The notes beneath the pieces were generated by a model, which searched no databases, was not told the DNA's origin, and was given only the letters and a program-made list of their open reading frames with translations. A stretch of 64,000 bases of DNA. It comes from Hydrogenophaga intermedia (lineage in GTDB: Bacteria; Pseudomonadota; Gammaproteobacteria; Burkholderiales; Burkholderiaceae_C). Positions 7,976 to 17,066 of the stretch are shown one piece after another (within the stretch, counting starts at the first letter, position 1; each line of letters opens with the position of its first letter). The DNA lies in NCBI RefSeq assembly GCF_000723405.1, contig NZ_CCAE010000012.1, positions 1 to 64,000 of the forward strand, given 5' to 3'. The translations under genes and the position numbers were made by a program.

Positions 7976-9559
7976 ATGCCCACCACGCGTCGTTTCACGC
8001 TCGCCTGCGCCCTTGGCGCCGCCCTCGTCCTGGCCACCGCGCCCGCCGCGGCGCAGTCCGCCAGCAGCACCTTGCGGCTCGTGCCCTCGTCCGACCTGAA
8101 GGTGCTGGACCCCACCTGGACCACCGCCGTGGTCACGCGCAACCACGGCTACATGATTTACGACACGCTCTTCGGCACCGACGCGCAGGGCCGCATCCAG
8201 CCGCAGATGGTCGAGTCGCACACCGTCAGCGCCGACGGCAAGACCTGGACGTTCAAGCTGCGCCCTGGCCTGGCCTTCCACGACGGCCAGGCCGTGACGG
8301 CCGAGGACGTGCTGGCCTCGCTCGCGCGCTGGGCCAAGCGCGACCCCATGGGTCAGCGCATGTATGGCGCCCTCGCGAAGGCCGAGGCCGTGTCGGCCAA
8401 CAGCTTCCGCCTGAACTTCAATGAGCCCTACGGCGCGGTGCTCGAATCGCTGGGCAAGCCCTCGTCGCTGGTGCCCTTCATCCTGCCCAGGCGCTTGGCC
8501 GAGACGCCGGCCGACCAGCAGATTGCCGAGCACATCGGCTCCGGCCCCTACGTCTTCAAGGCCGACGAATTCCGCCCCGGCGAGCGCGCGGTCTATCTGA
8601 AGAACGAGAAGTACGTCCCGCGCAAGGAGGCGCCGTCCGGCACCACGGGCGCCAAGCTGGTGAAGGTGGACCGCGTGGAATGGGTCGTGCTCAAGGACGC
8701 GCAGACCCAGGTCAACGCCCTCGTCAACGGCGAGGTGGACATGCTCGAGTCGGTGCCCTTCGAGCACTACAAGGCGCTCAAGGCGAACCCGAAGATCACT
8801 GTCACCGCGGCCGCGGGCGGCCAGTACCTGCTGCGCTTCAACCACCTGGTGCCACCCTTCAACGACGCGCGCGTGCGCCAGGCCGCGATGCTGTCCATGA
8901 ACCAGGACGCGCTGCTGCGCACCCAGGTCGGCATCCCCGAGCTCTACAAGACCTGCATGTCGGTCTACCCCTGCGGTTCGCCCCTGGCGTCCAACAAGAG
9001 CCTGGGCATGACCGCCAAGCCGGACTTCGCCAAGGCGCGCGAGCTGCTCAAGCAGGCCGGCTACAAGGGCCAGCCCGTGGTACTGCTGCACGCCACCGAC
9101 AACAGCTCCCTGGCCAAGCTGCCGCCGGTGGTGGCGCAACTGCTGCGCCAGGGCGGCTTCACCGTGGACATGAAGTCCATGGACTGGGGCTCGGTCGTGG
9201 CGCGCCGCGCCAAGAAGGAGCCGGCCGATCAAGGCGGCTGGAACGCGTTCGTCACCTACTGGGGCTCGGAGGACGCGCTCAACCCCATCAACTACGCGCC
9301 GCTGTCGGCCAATGGCGAATCCGGCTGGTTCGGCTGGGCCAGCGACCAGCGCCTGGAAGACCTGCGCGCCGCTTTCGCGCGCGCCGGCGACGAGGCCCAT
9401 CGCAAGCAACTGGCCGAGGACATCCAGGTCCGTGCCTACGAGATCGGCGCCTTCGCGCCCATGGGTGAGCTGCTGCGCCCCGTGGCCTTCCGCCAAGGCG
9501 CGGTGCAGGGCGTGCTCGTGGGCTCGACCAACGTGTACTGGAACATCAGCAAGCCCTGA
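7976..9559 (+). CDS. ABC transporter substrate-binding protein, family 5 (peptide/oligopeptide type)
   Basis: 527 aa. A Sec signal peptide (about 1-27, basic start then a hydrophobic core ending APAAAQ) directs it to the periplasm. The mature part has the SBP family 5 layout: LRLVPSSDLKVLDP at the start, the LRPGLAFHDGQAVTAEDV signature, and a long two-lobed body. ATG 7976 follows a clear AGGAG (7966-7970). It is the first gene of a run including two permeases, a fused ATPase and three catabolic-type enzymes, under the duplicated TetR operator. Family 5 proteins bind peptides, but also opines, amino-sugar conjugates and other polar compounds, so the ligand cannot be read from the sequence. 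Confidence 0.92.
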   Translation: MPTTRRFTLACALGAALVLATAPAAAQSASSTLRLVPSSDLKVLDPTWTTAVVTRNHGYMIYDTLFGTDAQGRIQPQMVESHTVSADGKTWTFKLRPGLAFHDGQAVTAEDVLASLARWAKRDPMGQRMYGALAKAEAVSANSFRLNFNEPYGAVLESLGKPSSLVPFILPRRLAETPADQQIAEHIGSGPYVFKADEFRPGERAVYLKNEKYVPRKEAPSGTTGAKLVKVDRVEWVVLKDAQTQVNALVNGEVDMLESVPFEHYKALKANPKITVTAAAGGQYLLRFNHLVPPFNDARVRQAAMLSMNQDALLRTQVGIPELYKTCMSVYPCGSPLASNKSLGMTAKPDFAKARELLKQAGYKGQPVVLLHATDNSSLAKLPPVVAQLLRQGGFTVDMKSMDWGSVVARRAKKEPADQGGWNAFVTYWGSEDALNPINYAPLSANGESGWFGWASDQRLEDLRAAFARAGDEAHRKQLAEDIQVRAYEIGAFAPMGELLRPVAFRQGAVQGVLVGSTNVYWNISKP

Positions 9560-9564
9560 ACGCC

Positions 9565-10506
9565 ATGGCAGCCTTCATCCTGCGCCGGCTGCTGTCCACG
9601 CTGCCGGTCCTCCTCTTCGTCGCGGTCTTCGTCTTCCTCATCCTGCGCCTGGCGCCCGGCGACCCCGCGGCGCTCATCGTGGGCGACATGGGCACCGAGG
9701 CCGACATCGCGCGCGTGCGCCAGAGCCTGGGCCTCGAAGGCCCGCTGCCCGCGCAATTCCTGCACTGGGTCGGCGAGCTGCTGCGCGGCAACCTGGGCGA
9801 GTCCTACTACTTCAAGACCGGCGTGACCGAACTGATCGCGCAGCGCCTGGAGCCCACGCTCTCGCTCGCGGCCTTCACCATCGTGCTGGCCGTGCTGATC
9901 GCCGTGCCGCTGGGCGTGATCGCGGCCGCGCGCCATGGCGGCTGGCTCGACCGCGCGCTCATGGGGTTCTCGGTGCTGGGCTTCTCGGTGCCGGTGTTCG
10001 TCATCGGCTACGCACTCATCTGGGTCTTCTCGCTGCACCTGGGCTGGTTGCCGGTGCAGGGTTACTCGCGCCTGTCCAACGGCGTGGGGCCCTGGCTGTC
10101 GCAACTCGTGCTGCCCGCGCTCACGCTCTCGCTGGTCTACACCGCGCTCATCGCGCGCGTCACGCGCGCGGCCGTGTCCGAGGCGCTGACCGAAGACCAC
10201 GTGCGCACCGCGCGCGCCAAGGGCCTGGCCGAGCGCGCGGTGCTGATGCGCCACGCGCTGGCCAATGCGGCCGTGCCCATCGTCACCGTCATCGGCATCG
10301 GCATCGCGCTGCTGATCGGCGGCGTGGTCGTCACCGAAACCGTGTTCGCCATCCCCGGCCTGGGCCAACTCACGGTCGACGCCGTGCTCTCGCGCGACTT
10401 CCCCGTCATCCAGGGCGTGATCCTGCTGTTCTCGGTGGTCTACGTCCTCATCAACCTGCTGATCGACCTGAGCTACGTGCTGCTCGATCCGCGCATCCGC
10501 TACTGA
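9565..10506 (+). CDS. ABC transporter permease, DppB/OppB type
   Basis: 313 aa inner-membrane permease. It has an N-terminal membrane helix (about 8-28) followed by the DppB-type RLAPGDPA segment, then five more hydrophobic helices. The cytoplasmic EAA loop reads EALTEDHVRTARAKGL, the contact site for the ATPase. It starts 5 bases after the substrate-binding gene and pairs with the DppC-type permease that follows, forming the heterodimeric channel of the importer. Confidence 0.93.
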   Translation: MAAFILRRLLSTLPVLLFVAVFVFLILRLAPGDPAALIVGDMGTEADIARVRQSLGLEGPLPAQFLHWVGELLRGNLGESYYFKTGVTELIAQRLEPTLSLAAFTIVLAVLIAVPLGVIAAARHGGWLDRALMGFSVLGFSVPVFVIGYALIWVFSLHLGWLPVQGYSRLSNGVGPWLSQLVLPALTLSLVYTALIARVTRAAVSEALTEDHVRTARAKGLAERAVLMRHALANAAVPIVTVIGIGIALLIGGVVVTETVFAIPGLGQLTVDAVLSRDFPVIQGVILLFSVVYVLINLLIDLSYVLLDPRIRY

Positions 10507-10525
10507 GGCGCCGCGAGCGACCCGC

Positions 10526-11473
10526 ATGACCATGACCCTCGATTCCCGCCAACTTCCGCCAGACGCGGCGGCGGACGCGCCCGCGCCTTCGGCGCGCCCC
10601 TCCACCTGGCGCCTGGTGCGCGCCAACGGCGCCGTGCGCCTGGGCGCCACGGCGCTCACCGTGCTGGCCGTCGTGGCCGTGGCCGCGCCCTGGCTGGGCA
10701 CGGTGGACCCCGCCGCCATCGACCCCGCCAGCATCAACCTCGCGCCCGGCACGCACGCGCCCTTCACCGACCTGTCCGGCGCGTCGGTGGACCACTTCTT
10801 CCTGATGGGCGCCGACGGCTTCGGCCGCGACACCTGGAGCCGCGTGGCCTACGGCGCGCGCATCTCGCTGTTCGTGGGTTTCGCGGTGGCGGTGCTGGCC
10901 GTGCTCGGCGGTGGCCTCATCGGCCTGCTCGCGGGCTACTTCCGCCGCCTCGACGGCGTGCTCATGCGCCTCATGGACGGCTTCATGGCCATCCCCAACA
11001 TCCTGCTGGCCATCGCGCTGGTGTCGATGTTCCGCGCCAGCCTGTGGACCATCGTCCTGGCCATCACACTGCCGGAGATTCCGCGCGTGGCGCGCCTGCT
11101 GCGATCCATCGTGCTCTCGGTGCGCGAGGAGCCTTATGTCGAGGCCGCCATCGCGCTGAACACGCCCACCTGGAAGGTGCTGTGGCGCCACGTGCTGCCC
11201 AACGCAGTGGCGCCGCTGATCGTGCACGCCACCTACGTCTGCGGCTCGGCCATGCTGGTCGAGGCCATCCTGTCCTTCCTCGGCATCGGCCTGTCGCCCG
11301 AGATCCCCACCTGGGGCAACATCATGTCGGAGGGCCGGGTCAACTTCAACGAGCACCCGCAACACGTGCTGTTCCCGGGCGCCTTCCTCGCGTTCACGGT
11401 GCTGGCCGTGAACATCCTGGGCGACGGGCTGCGCGACACGCTCGATCCGAAGCTGCGCCGGCGGGGAGACTGA
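10526..11473 (+). CDS. ABC transporter permease, DppC/OppC type
   Basis: 315 aa. It has an N-terminal cytoplasmic Ala/Pro-rich tail (about 1-35), a first helix at about 40-60, and a periplasmic loop with the DppC-type GADGFGRDTWSRVAYGARIS segment. The membrane core follows, with an EAA loop containing EEPYVEAAIALNTPTWKV. It is the second half of the permease pair. ATG 10526 is used; ATG 10532 would be two codons shorter. It ends 2 bases before the ATPase start. Confidence 0.93.
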   Translation: MTMTLDSRQLPPDAAADAPAPSARPSTWRLVRANGAVRLGATALTVLAVVAVAAPWLGTVDPAAIDPASINLAPGTHAPFTDLSGASVDHFFLMGADGFGRDTWSRVAYGARISLFVGFAVAVLAVLGGGLIGLLAGYFRRLDGVLMRLMDGFMAIPNILLAIALVSMFRASLWTIVLAITLPEIPRVARLLRSIVLSVREEPYVEAAIALNTPTWKVLWRHVLPNAVAPLIVHATYVCGSAMLVEAILSFLGIGLSPEIPTWGNIMSEGRVNFNEHPQHVLFPGAFLAFTVLAVNILGDGLRDTLDPKLRRRGD

Positions 11474-11475
11474 GC

Positions 11476-13125
11476 ATGAGCCACCCCGTCTCCCCCAACG
11501 TACAGGGCGTGCAGCCCGTGCTCAGCGTGCAGGACCTCACCGTGCGCCTGCCCGCCAATGCCGACCGCGCCCACGCCGTCGAACGCATCTCCTTCGAGGT
11601 CTTCGCCGGTCGCACCACCTGCCTGCTTGGCGAGTCCGGCTCGGGCAAGTCGGTCATCGCGCAGACCCTGATGCGCCTGCTGCCGCCCTCGGTGAAACCC
11701 GTGCAGGGCCACGTTCGCCTGCTCGGCGAGGACGTGCTCACCATGTCCGCCGATCGCCTGCGCCGCGTGCGCGGCGAGCGCATGGCCATGGTCTTCCAGG
11801 AGCCCATGACCGCGCTCAACCCGGTGATGAGCTGCGGCGCGCAACTCGACGAGATGCTCGCGGTGCACACCACGCTCGGCCGCGCCGAGCGCCGCGAGCG
11901 CATCCTCGACATCTTCGAACGCACGCGCCTGCCCTCCCCCACCCGCATCTTCGATGCGTACCCGCACCAACTCTCGGGCGGCCAGCGCCAGCGCGTGATG
12001 ATCGCCATGGCGCTGATCCTCAAGCCGGCGCTGCTGATCTGCGACGAACCCACCACCGCGCTGGACGTCACCACGCAGGCCGAGATCCTCAAGCTCATTC
12101 GCGAGTTGCAGACCGAGAGCGGCACCGCAGTGCTGTTCATCACGCACGACTTCGGCGTCGTCGCCGAGATCGCCGACCACGTGGTGGTGATGCGTCTGGG
12201 CGAGATGGTGGAGCAAGGGAACAAGCTGCAGGTGCTGCAGTCGCCGCGCGAGGACTACACGCGCACCCTGCTGTCGGCCGTGCCAGGCCTGGCTCCGGTG
12301 CACCGCGCGCCCGTGGCCGAGGCCGAGCCGCTGATCGACGTGCGCGCGCTGGGCAAGACGTACAGCACGCGCCGCTTCTTCGGCGCCCGCAAGGACGTGC
12401 ACGCCGCGCGCGAGGTCTCGCTGCGCGTGCGCCCCGGCGAGACGGTGGGCATCGTGGGCGAATCGGGCTCCGGCAAGTCCACGGTGGCGCGCTGCATCGC
12501 GCGCCTCATCGACCCCAGCAGCGGCAGCGTGCTCTCGCAGGGAGAGGCCATCGAACACGCCAGTGGCCAGCGCCTCAAGGCGTTCCGCCAGCGCGTGCAG
12601 GTGGTGTTCCAGGACCCGTACCGCTCACTCAACCCGCGCCAGACCGTGGGCGAATCCATCATCGAAGGCGCGGTGAACGCCAGCCAGCCGCGCGCACAGG
12701 CCTGGGCCCGCGCCGAGGAGCTGATGCGCCTGGTGCGCCTGCGGCCCGACGCGCTCAACCGCTACCCGCACGAATTCTCGGGTGGCCAGCGCCAGCGCAT
12801 CTGCATCGCGCGCGCCCTGGCCTGCGAGCCGCAACTGCTCATCGCCGACGAAGCCGTGTCGGCGCTGGACGTGTCGGTGCAGGCCCAGATCCTGGAACTG
12901 CTCGACGACATCCAGAAACGCCTGCGCATCGGTCTGCTGTTCATCACCCACGACCTGCGCGTGGCCAACCAGATCTGCGACCGCATCATCGTGATGCACC
13001 AGGGCAGCATCGTCGAGCAAGGGCCCGCGCACGAGGTCTTCACGCAGCCGCTGCACGCCTACACCCGCTCACTGCTCGACGCGGTGCCGGGACGCGGCTT
13101 CGAATTCCACGGAGCCGCGGCATGA
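11476..13125 (+). CDS. Fused dual ATP-binding subunit (DppD-DppF type)
   Basis: 549 aa, two complete ABC ATPase domains in one chain. Domain 1 (about 15-260) has Walker A GESGSGKS at 52-59, signature LSGGQRQRV at 166-174 and Walker B LLICDEP at 186-192. Domain 2 (about 285-540) has Walker A GESGSGKS at 328-335 and signature FSGGQRQRI at 434-442. Each domain ends in an oligopeptide-transporter C-terminal extension. ATG 11476 follows a GGGGAG ribosome binding site; the longer open frame upstream is a shadow of dppC. Fusion of the two subunits resembles GsiA and guarantees equal amounts. Its stop overlaps the M81 gene start by 4 bases. Confidence 0.94.
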   Translation: MSHPVSPNVQGVQPVLSVQDLTVRLPANADRAHAVERISFEVFAGRTTCLLGESGSGKSVIAQTLMRLLPPSVKPVQGHVRLLGEDVLTMSADRLRRVRGERMAMVFQEPMTALNPVMSCGAQLDEMLAVHTTLGRAERRERILDIFERTRLPSPTRIFDAYPHQLSGGQRQRVMIAMALILKPALLICDEPTTALDVTTQAEILKLIRELQTESGTAVLFITHDFGVVAEIADHVVVMRLGEMVEQGNKLQVLQSPREDYTRTLLSAVPGLAPVHRAPVAEAEPLIDVRALGKTYSTRRFFGARKDVHAAREVSLRVRPGETVGIVGESGSGKSTVARCIARLIDPSSGSVLSQGEAIEHASGQRLKAFRQRVQVVFQDPYRSLNPRQTVGESIIEGAVNASQPRAQAWARAEELMRLVRLRPDALNRYPHEFSGGQRQRICIARALACEPQLLIADEAVSALDVSVQAQILELLDDIQKRLRIGLLFITHDLRVANQICDRIIVMHQGSIVEQGPAHEVFTQPLHAYTRSLLDAVPGRGFEFHGAAA

Positions 13126-14624
13126 CGACCACCCAACCGCGCGTGCTGCTGGCGCGTCTGAGCCACGAGAGCCACGCCTTCAGCCGGCTCATCACCACAC
13201 TGGCCGAGTTCGGCCGCGAAGAGCTGTTCTTCGGCGAGGACATGCTCACGCGACTGGCGGGCACGCGCACCGAGATCGGCGGCGTGATCGAAGCGGCGCG
13301 CGAGCACGGCTGGGAGCTGGTCCCCGTGGTGAGCGCCTGCGCGTCCACCGCGGGCCCGGTGAGCCGCGCCGCATACGACGCGTTGACCGAGCCCATCCTG
13401 CGCACCCTGGACGAGCAGCCGGACATCGCGGGCGTGGTGCTCTCGCTGCACGGCGCCATGTTTGTCGAAGGCCTGCCCGACCCCGAGGGCGATCTGCTGT
13501 GTCGCATCCGCCAGCGGGTGGGACCTGGCGTGCCCGTGGCCGCCACGCTGGACCTGCACGCCAACGTCACCGACGCCATGGTGCGCTACGCCGATATCCT
13601 GACGAGCTACCGCACCACGCCGCACGTGGACCAGCACGAGACCGGCCGACGCGCCAGCGACCTGGTGCAGCGCGCGCTGCGCGGCGAGATCCGCCCGCGC
13701 ACGCTGGTCGCGCGCCGGCCCATGATCGCCGGCATGGACCTGGGTCGCACCCTGGGCGACACGCCCATGACGCGGCTGCAGGCACGCGCCCGCGACTGGG
13801 AACGCCGCGAGACCGCGGCGCTCGACATCAGCCTCAACGCCGGCTACTACATGGGCGACGTCTACGAGGCCGGGCCCTCGGTGCTGGTGGTGGCCGACGG
13901 CGACGAAGGCCCGTGCCAGCGCATCGCCGACGAGCTCATCGACGACGCATTTTCCTGGCGCGACCAGAAGACGGTGCACCTGAAAAGCATCGACGAGGCC
14001 ATCGCGCGCTGCCGCGAACCGGCCGATCGCCCTGGCCCATTGATCCTGGCCGACTACACCGACGGCCCCGGCGGCGGCGGATACGGCGACGCCACGCGCC
14101 TGCTGCAAGCCCTGCTGGACGCGCAGATGCCCGGCACCCTGGTGGGTCTGATCCACGACCCCGAGAGCGCGCGCCAGGCCATCGACGCCGGCGTGGGCGC
14201 CGAACCGGACCTGCGCATCGGCGGCAAGACCGACGAGCGCTTCGGCGGCGGCCCCGTGGTCGTGCGCGCGCGCGTGCTGGCCGTCTCCGACGGCCGCTAC
14301 GTGCGCAGCGGGCCGTTCAAGACCGGCACCCAGGCCTCCATTGGCCCCAGCGCGCTGCTCCAGTGCGGCGAGGTTCAGATCGTCGTCGCCAGCCACCGCG
14401 TGCAGGCCGAGGAACGCGGCCAGTACCGCGTGCTCGGCGTGGACATCGAGCGCCTCCAGGTGGTCGCGCTCAAGGGCATCAACCACTTCCGCGCCGACAT
14501 CGAGCCCATCGCGCGCGGCATCGTGTTCGTGGAGGCCGGTGGCATCCACGCCAGCGACCTGCGCAGCCTGCCCTACCGCAACCTCCGGCGGCCCGTGTGG
14601 CCGCTCGACGAACTCCCTTCCTGA
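13122..14624 (+). CDS. M81-family metallopeptidase (MlrC-like)
   Basis: 500 aa. It resembles MlrC, the enzyme acting on linearised microcystin breakdown products, which defines peptidase family M81. Candidate metal-site residues lie in HESHAF (15-20), LDLHANVT (around His146) and TTPHVDQHET (around His168, Asp170, His172). These are my reading of conserved motifs, not a structural alignment. The DYTDGPGGGGYGD stretch is also characteristic. No signal peptide is visible, so it acts in the cytoplasm on an imported substrate. Start overlaps the ATPase stop (ATGA). Most M81 proteins sit beside peptide ABC importers and have no proven substrate, so microcystin itself is not implied. Confidence 0.88.
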   Translation: MTTTQPRVLLARLSHESHAFSRLITTLAEFGREELFFGEDMLTRLAGTRTEIGGVIEAAREHGWELVPVVSACASTAGPVSRAAYDALTEPILRTLDEQPDIAGVVLSLHGAMFVEGLPDPEGDLLCRIRQRVGPGVPVAATLDLHANVTDAMVRYADILTSYRTTPHVDQHETGRRASDLVQRALRGEIRPRTLVARRPMIAGMDLGRTLGDTPMTRLQARARDWERRETAALDISLNAGYYMGDVYEAGPSVLVVADGDEGPCQRIADELIDDAFSWRDQKTVHLKSIDEAIARCREPADRPGPLILADYTDGPGGGGYGDATRLLQALLDAQMPGTLVGLIHDPESARQAIDAGVGAEPDLRIGGKTDERFGGGPVVVRARVLAVSDGRYVRSGPFKTGTQASIGPSALLQCGEVQIVVASHRVQAEERGQYRVLGVDIERLQVVALKGINHFRADIEPIARGIVFVEAGGIHASDLRSLPYRNLRRPVWPLDELPS

Positions 14625-14654
14625 ACCCGATTCCCGCACCCGACGTATTCCGAC

Positions 14655-15977
14655 ATGAGCACCGACACCGCGACCGTTTCCCCGATGAACCTGGACACCG
14701 AACTCGACCGCCTGCGCGAGGCCTACGTAGCGCGCCACCCCGAAAGCCGTGCGCGCCTGCAGGCCGCCGCCGAGGTCATGCCCGGCGGCAACACCCGCTC
14801 GGTGTTGTTCTATGAGCCCTTTCCGCTCGCCATCGCGCGCGGCGAGGGCGCGCGCCTGTGGGACGCCGACGGCCACGGGTACACCGACTTCATCGGCGAG
14901 TTCACCGCCGGCCTGTACGGCCACAGCCACCCGCTGATCCGCGACGCCATCGACGCCGCGCTCGACGGCGGCATCAACCTCACCGGCCATAACCTGCTCG
15001 AGGCCGAACTCGCGCGCCTGGTGACGCAACGCTTCCCCTCACTGGAGCGCCTGCGCTTCACCAACTCCGGCACCGAGGCCAACCTGCTCGCCATCACCGC
15101 CGCGCGCCACTTCACCGGCCGGCGCAAGGTGCTGGTGTTCAAGGGCGCCTACCACGGCGGCGTGCTCACTTTCGCGGGCGGTCCCTCGCCCGTCAACGTG
15201 CCATTTCCCTTCGTGATCGGCACCTACAACGACATCGAGGGCACCACCGCGCTGGTGAAGGAACACGCCGCCGATCTCGCCGCCATCGTGGTCGAGCCCA
15301 TGCAGGGCGCGGGCGGTTGCATCGTCGGCCAGCCCGATTTCCTGCACGCGCTGCGACGCCTGGCCAGCGAGGCGGGCGCGCTGCTGGTGTTCGACGAGGT
15401 GATGACCTCGCGCCTGGCGCCCGGTGGCCGACAGGCCGTGCTGGGCATCCGGCCCGACCTGACCACGCTGGGCAAGTACATCGGCGGTGGCATGTCCTTC
15501 GGCGCCTTCGGTGGCCGCGCCGACGTGATGGCCCAGTTCGATCCGCGCACGCCGGGCCACCTGGGACACGCGGGCACCTTCAACAACAACGTGCTCACCA
15601 TGTCGGCCGGCATCGCAGGCCTGAGCCGCATCTACACGCCCGAGGTGGCTCAGGCGCTGAACGCGCGCGGCGACGCGCTGCGCGATCGCCTGAACGCGAG
15701 CTGTCGCGCGCACGGCCTGGCGCTGCAGTTCACCGGCCTGGGCTCGCTCATGAACCTGCATGGCACGGGCGTGGCGATCCGCAACGTGGACGACATCCCC
15801 ACCGCCGAGGGCATCGTGAAAGACCTGTTCTTCTTCCACATGCTCGAACAGGGCTTCTACCTCGCGCGACGCGGCTTCATCGTGCTCTCGCTGCCGATCA
15901 CCGACGCCGACATCGAGCGCTTTCACGCGGCCGTGGAGGCCTTCCTGCGCCGCTTCGGCCCGGGGCTGCCGCGATGA
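14655..15977 (+). CDS. Class III (PLP-dependent) aminotransferase, aspartate aminotransferase family
   Basis: 440 aa, fold type I. Family features in order: MPGGNTRSVLFYEPFP near 42-57, substrate-side GEFTAGLYGHSHP, SGTEANLLA (cofactor phosphate binding), the VFDEV aspartate motif, and TTLGKYIGGG with the Schiff-base lysine at about 274. It looks closest to the glutamate-1-semialdehyde aminomutase-like branch, but hemL is normally a separate housekeeping gene and this copy sits in a transport and hydrolase operon. It more likely transaminates a product of the imported compound. It begins 30 bases after the M81 gene and overlaps the next gene by 4 bases. Confidence 0.9.
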   Translation: MSTDTATVSPMNLDTELDRLREAYVARHPESRARLQAAAEVMPGGNTRSVLFYEPFPLAIARGEGARLWDADGHGYTDFIGEFTAGLYGHSHPLIRDAIDAALDGGINLTGHNLLEAELARLVTQRFPSLERLRFTNSGTEANLLAITAARHFTGRRKVLVFKGAYHGGVLTFAGGPSPVNVPFPFVIGTYNDIEGTTALVKEHAADLAAIVVEPMQGAGGCIVGQPDFLHALRRLASEAGALLVFDEVMTSRLAPGGRQAVLGIRPDLTTLGKYIGGGMSFGAFGGRADVMAQFDPRTPGHLGHAGTFNNNVLTMSAGIAGLSRIYTPEVAQALNARGDALRDRLNASCRAHGLALQFTGLGSLMNLHGTGVAIRNVDDIPTAEGIVKDLFFFHMLEQGFYLARRGFIVLSLPITDADIERFHAAVEAFLRRFGPGLPR

Positions 15978-17020
15978 GTGCGCGCAGCGAGCGCCAGGGC
16001 AAGGTGCAGACCGTGCTGGGCCTGGTGGACCCGGCCGAGCTGGGCCCCACGCTGATGCACGAGCACGTGTTCATCGACCTCACGCCACCGCCACTGCGCC
16101 TGTCGCCGCCGCCGGTGCAGGAAGAGGAAATCAATCTCTGCAACTGCTTCGGCATCGCCTACGGCCAGAAGCCCTTCATGCGCAACTACCGGCTCGACGA
16201 AACCGAGGTCGCGATCGCCGAGCTCATGGAGATGAAGGCCGCGGGCGGCCGCGCGCTGGTGGATCTGACAGTGGGCGGACTCAACCCCGAGCCCGACCGC
16301 CTGGTCGAGGTGGCCAGGGCCACGGGCGTGCACCTGGTGATGGGCTGCGGCCACTACGTCAACGACTATCAGCACCCCGCCAACCACGCGCGCTCGGCCG
16401 ACGACTTCGCACGCGAGATGATCGAGCAGATCACCGTCGGCGCCTGGGGCACGAAGGTGCGCGCCGGCATCATCGGCGAGATCGGCTGCCAGGCACCCTG
16501 GACCGACACCGAGAAGCGCGTCATGGACGGCGCCATCACCGCCATGCAGGAAACCGGCGCGGCACTCAACGTGCACCCGGGCCGCGACGCTGACCAGCCG
16601 ATGGAGGTGGTGGGCTTCATCCGCGCGCGCGGCCAGGCACTGGACCGCGTGGTCATCAGCCACATCGACCGCACCATCTTCGACGATGAGCGCCTGCTGC
16701 GCCTGGCCGACACCGGCTGCTTGATCGAGTTCGACCTGTTCGGCTGGGAGCAGACCGCCTACCCCGCGGCCGACATCGACATGCCCAACGACGGCATGCG
16801 CCTGCGCATGGTGAAGCAACTGGTGGACCGCGGCCACCGCGACCAGGTGCTGATCAGCCACGACATCTGCACCCGCACCCGCCTGGGCCGCTACGGCGGC
16901 CACGGCTACCAGCACATCTTCGCCAACATCGTGCCGCGCATGCTGCGGCGCGGTTTCACGCAGGACGACGTGGACACCCTTCTGGTGAAGACGCCGCGCC
17001 GCCTGCTGAGCTTCCAGTAA
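15974..17020 (+). CDS. Phosphotriesterase-family hydrolase with Glu as bridging ligand
   Basis: 348 aa TIM-barrel metal hydrolase. Predicted metal ligands: His29 and His31 (LMHEHVF), Glu169 (GIIGEIG), His201 (NVHPG), His230 (ISHID) and Asp297 (ISHDICT). Glu169 replaces the carbamylated lysine of true phosphotriesterases, as in the E. coli homology protein Php, so organophosphate hydrolysis is unlikely. Members of this branch hydrolyse lactones, amides or esters. I chose ATG 15974, which overlaps the aminotransferase stop (ATGA); the long frame upstream is a shadow. No signal peptide. It probably works with the M81 enzyme and the aminotransferase on the imported compound. Confidence 0.9.
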   Translation: MSARSERQGKVQTVLGLVDPAELGPTLMHEHVFIDLTPPPLRLSPPPVQEEEINLCNCFGIAYGQKPFMRNYRLDETEVAIAELMEMKAAGGRALVDLTVGGLNPEPDRLVEVARATGVHLVMGCGHYVNDYQHPANHARSADDFAREMIEQITVGAWGTKVRAGIIGEIGCQAPWTDTEKRVMDGAITAMQETGAALNVHPGRDADQPMEVVGFIRARGQALDRVVISHIDRTIFDDERLLRLADTGCLIEFDLFGWEQTAYPAADIDMPNDGMRLRMVKQLVDRGHRDQVLISHDICTRTRLGRYGGHGYQHIFANIVPRMLRRGFTQDDVDTLLVKTPRRLLSFQ

Positions 17021-17066
17021 CCCCCAACCGGCGCCCCCGCGCCACACCTCCATGGAGAGAAGCAAC

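Noticed and set aside
13122-14624. A microcystin-degrading mlr cluster
   Set aside because: Only an MlrC-like M81 protein is present; mlrA, mlrB and mlrD are missing. M81 genes beside peptide importers are common and mostly unrelated to microcystin.
14655-15977. hemL (glutamate-1-semialdehyde aminomutase)
   Set aside because: Sequence is in the same subgroup, but its place in an importer/hydrolase operon argues for a catabolic aminotransferase.
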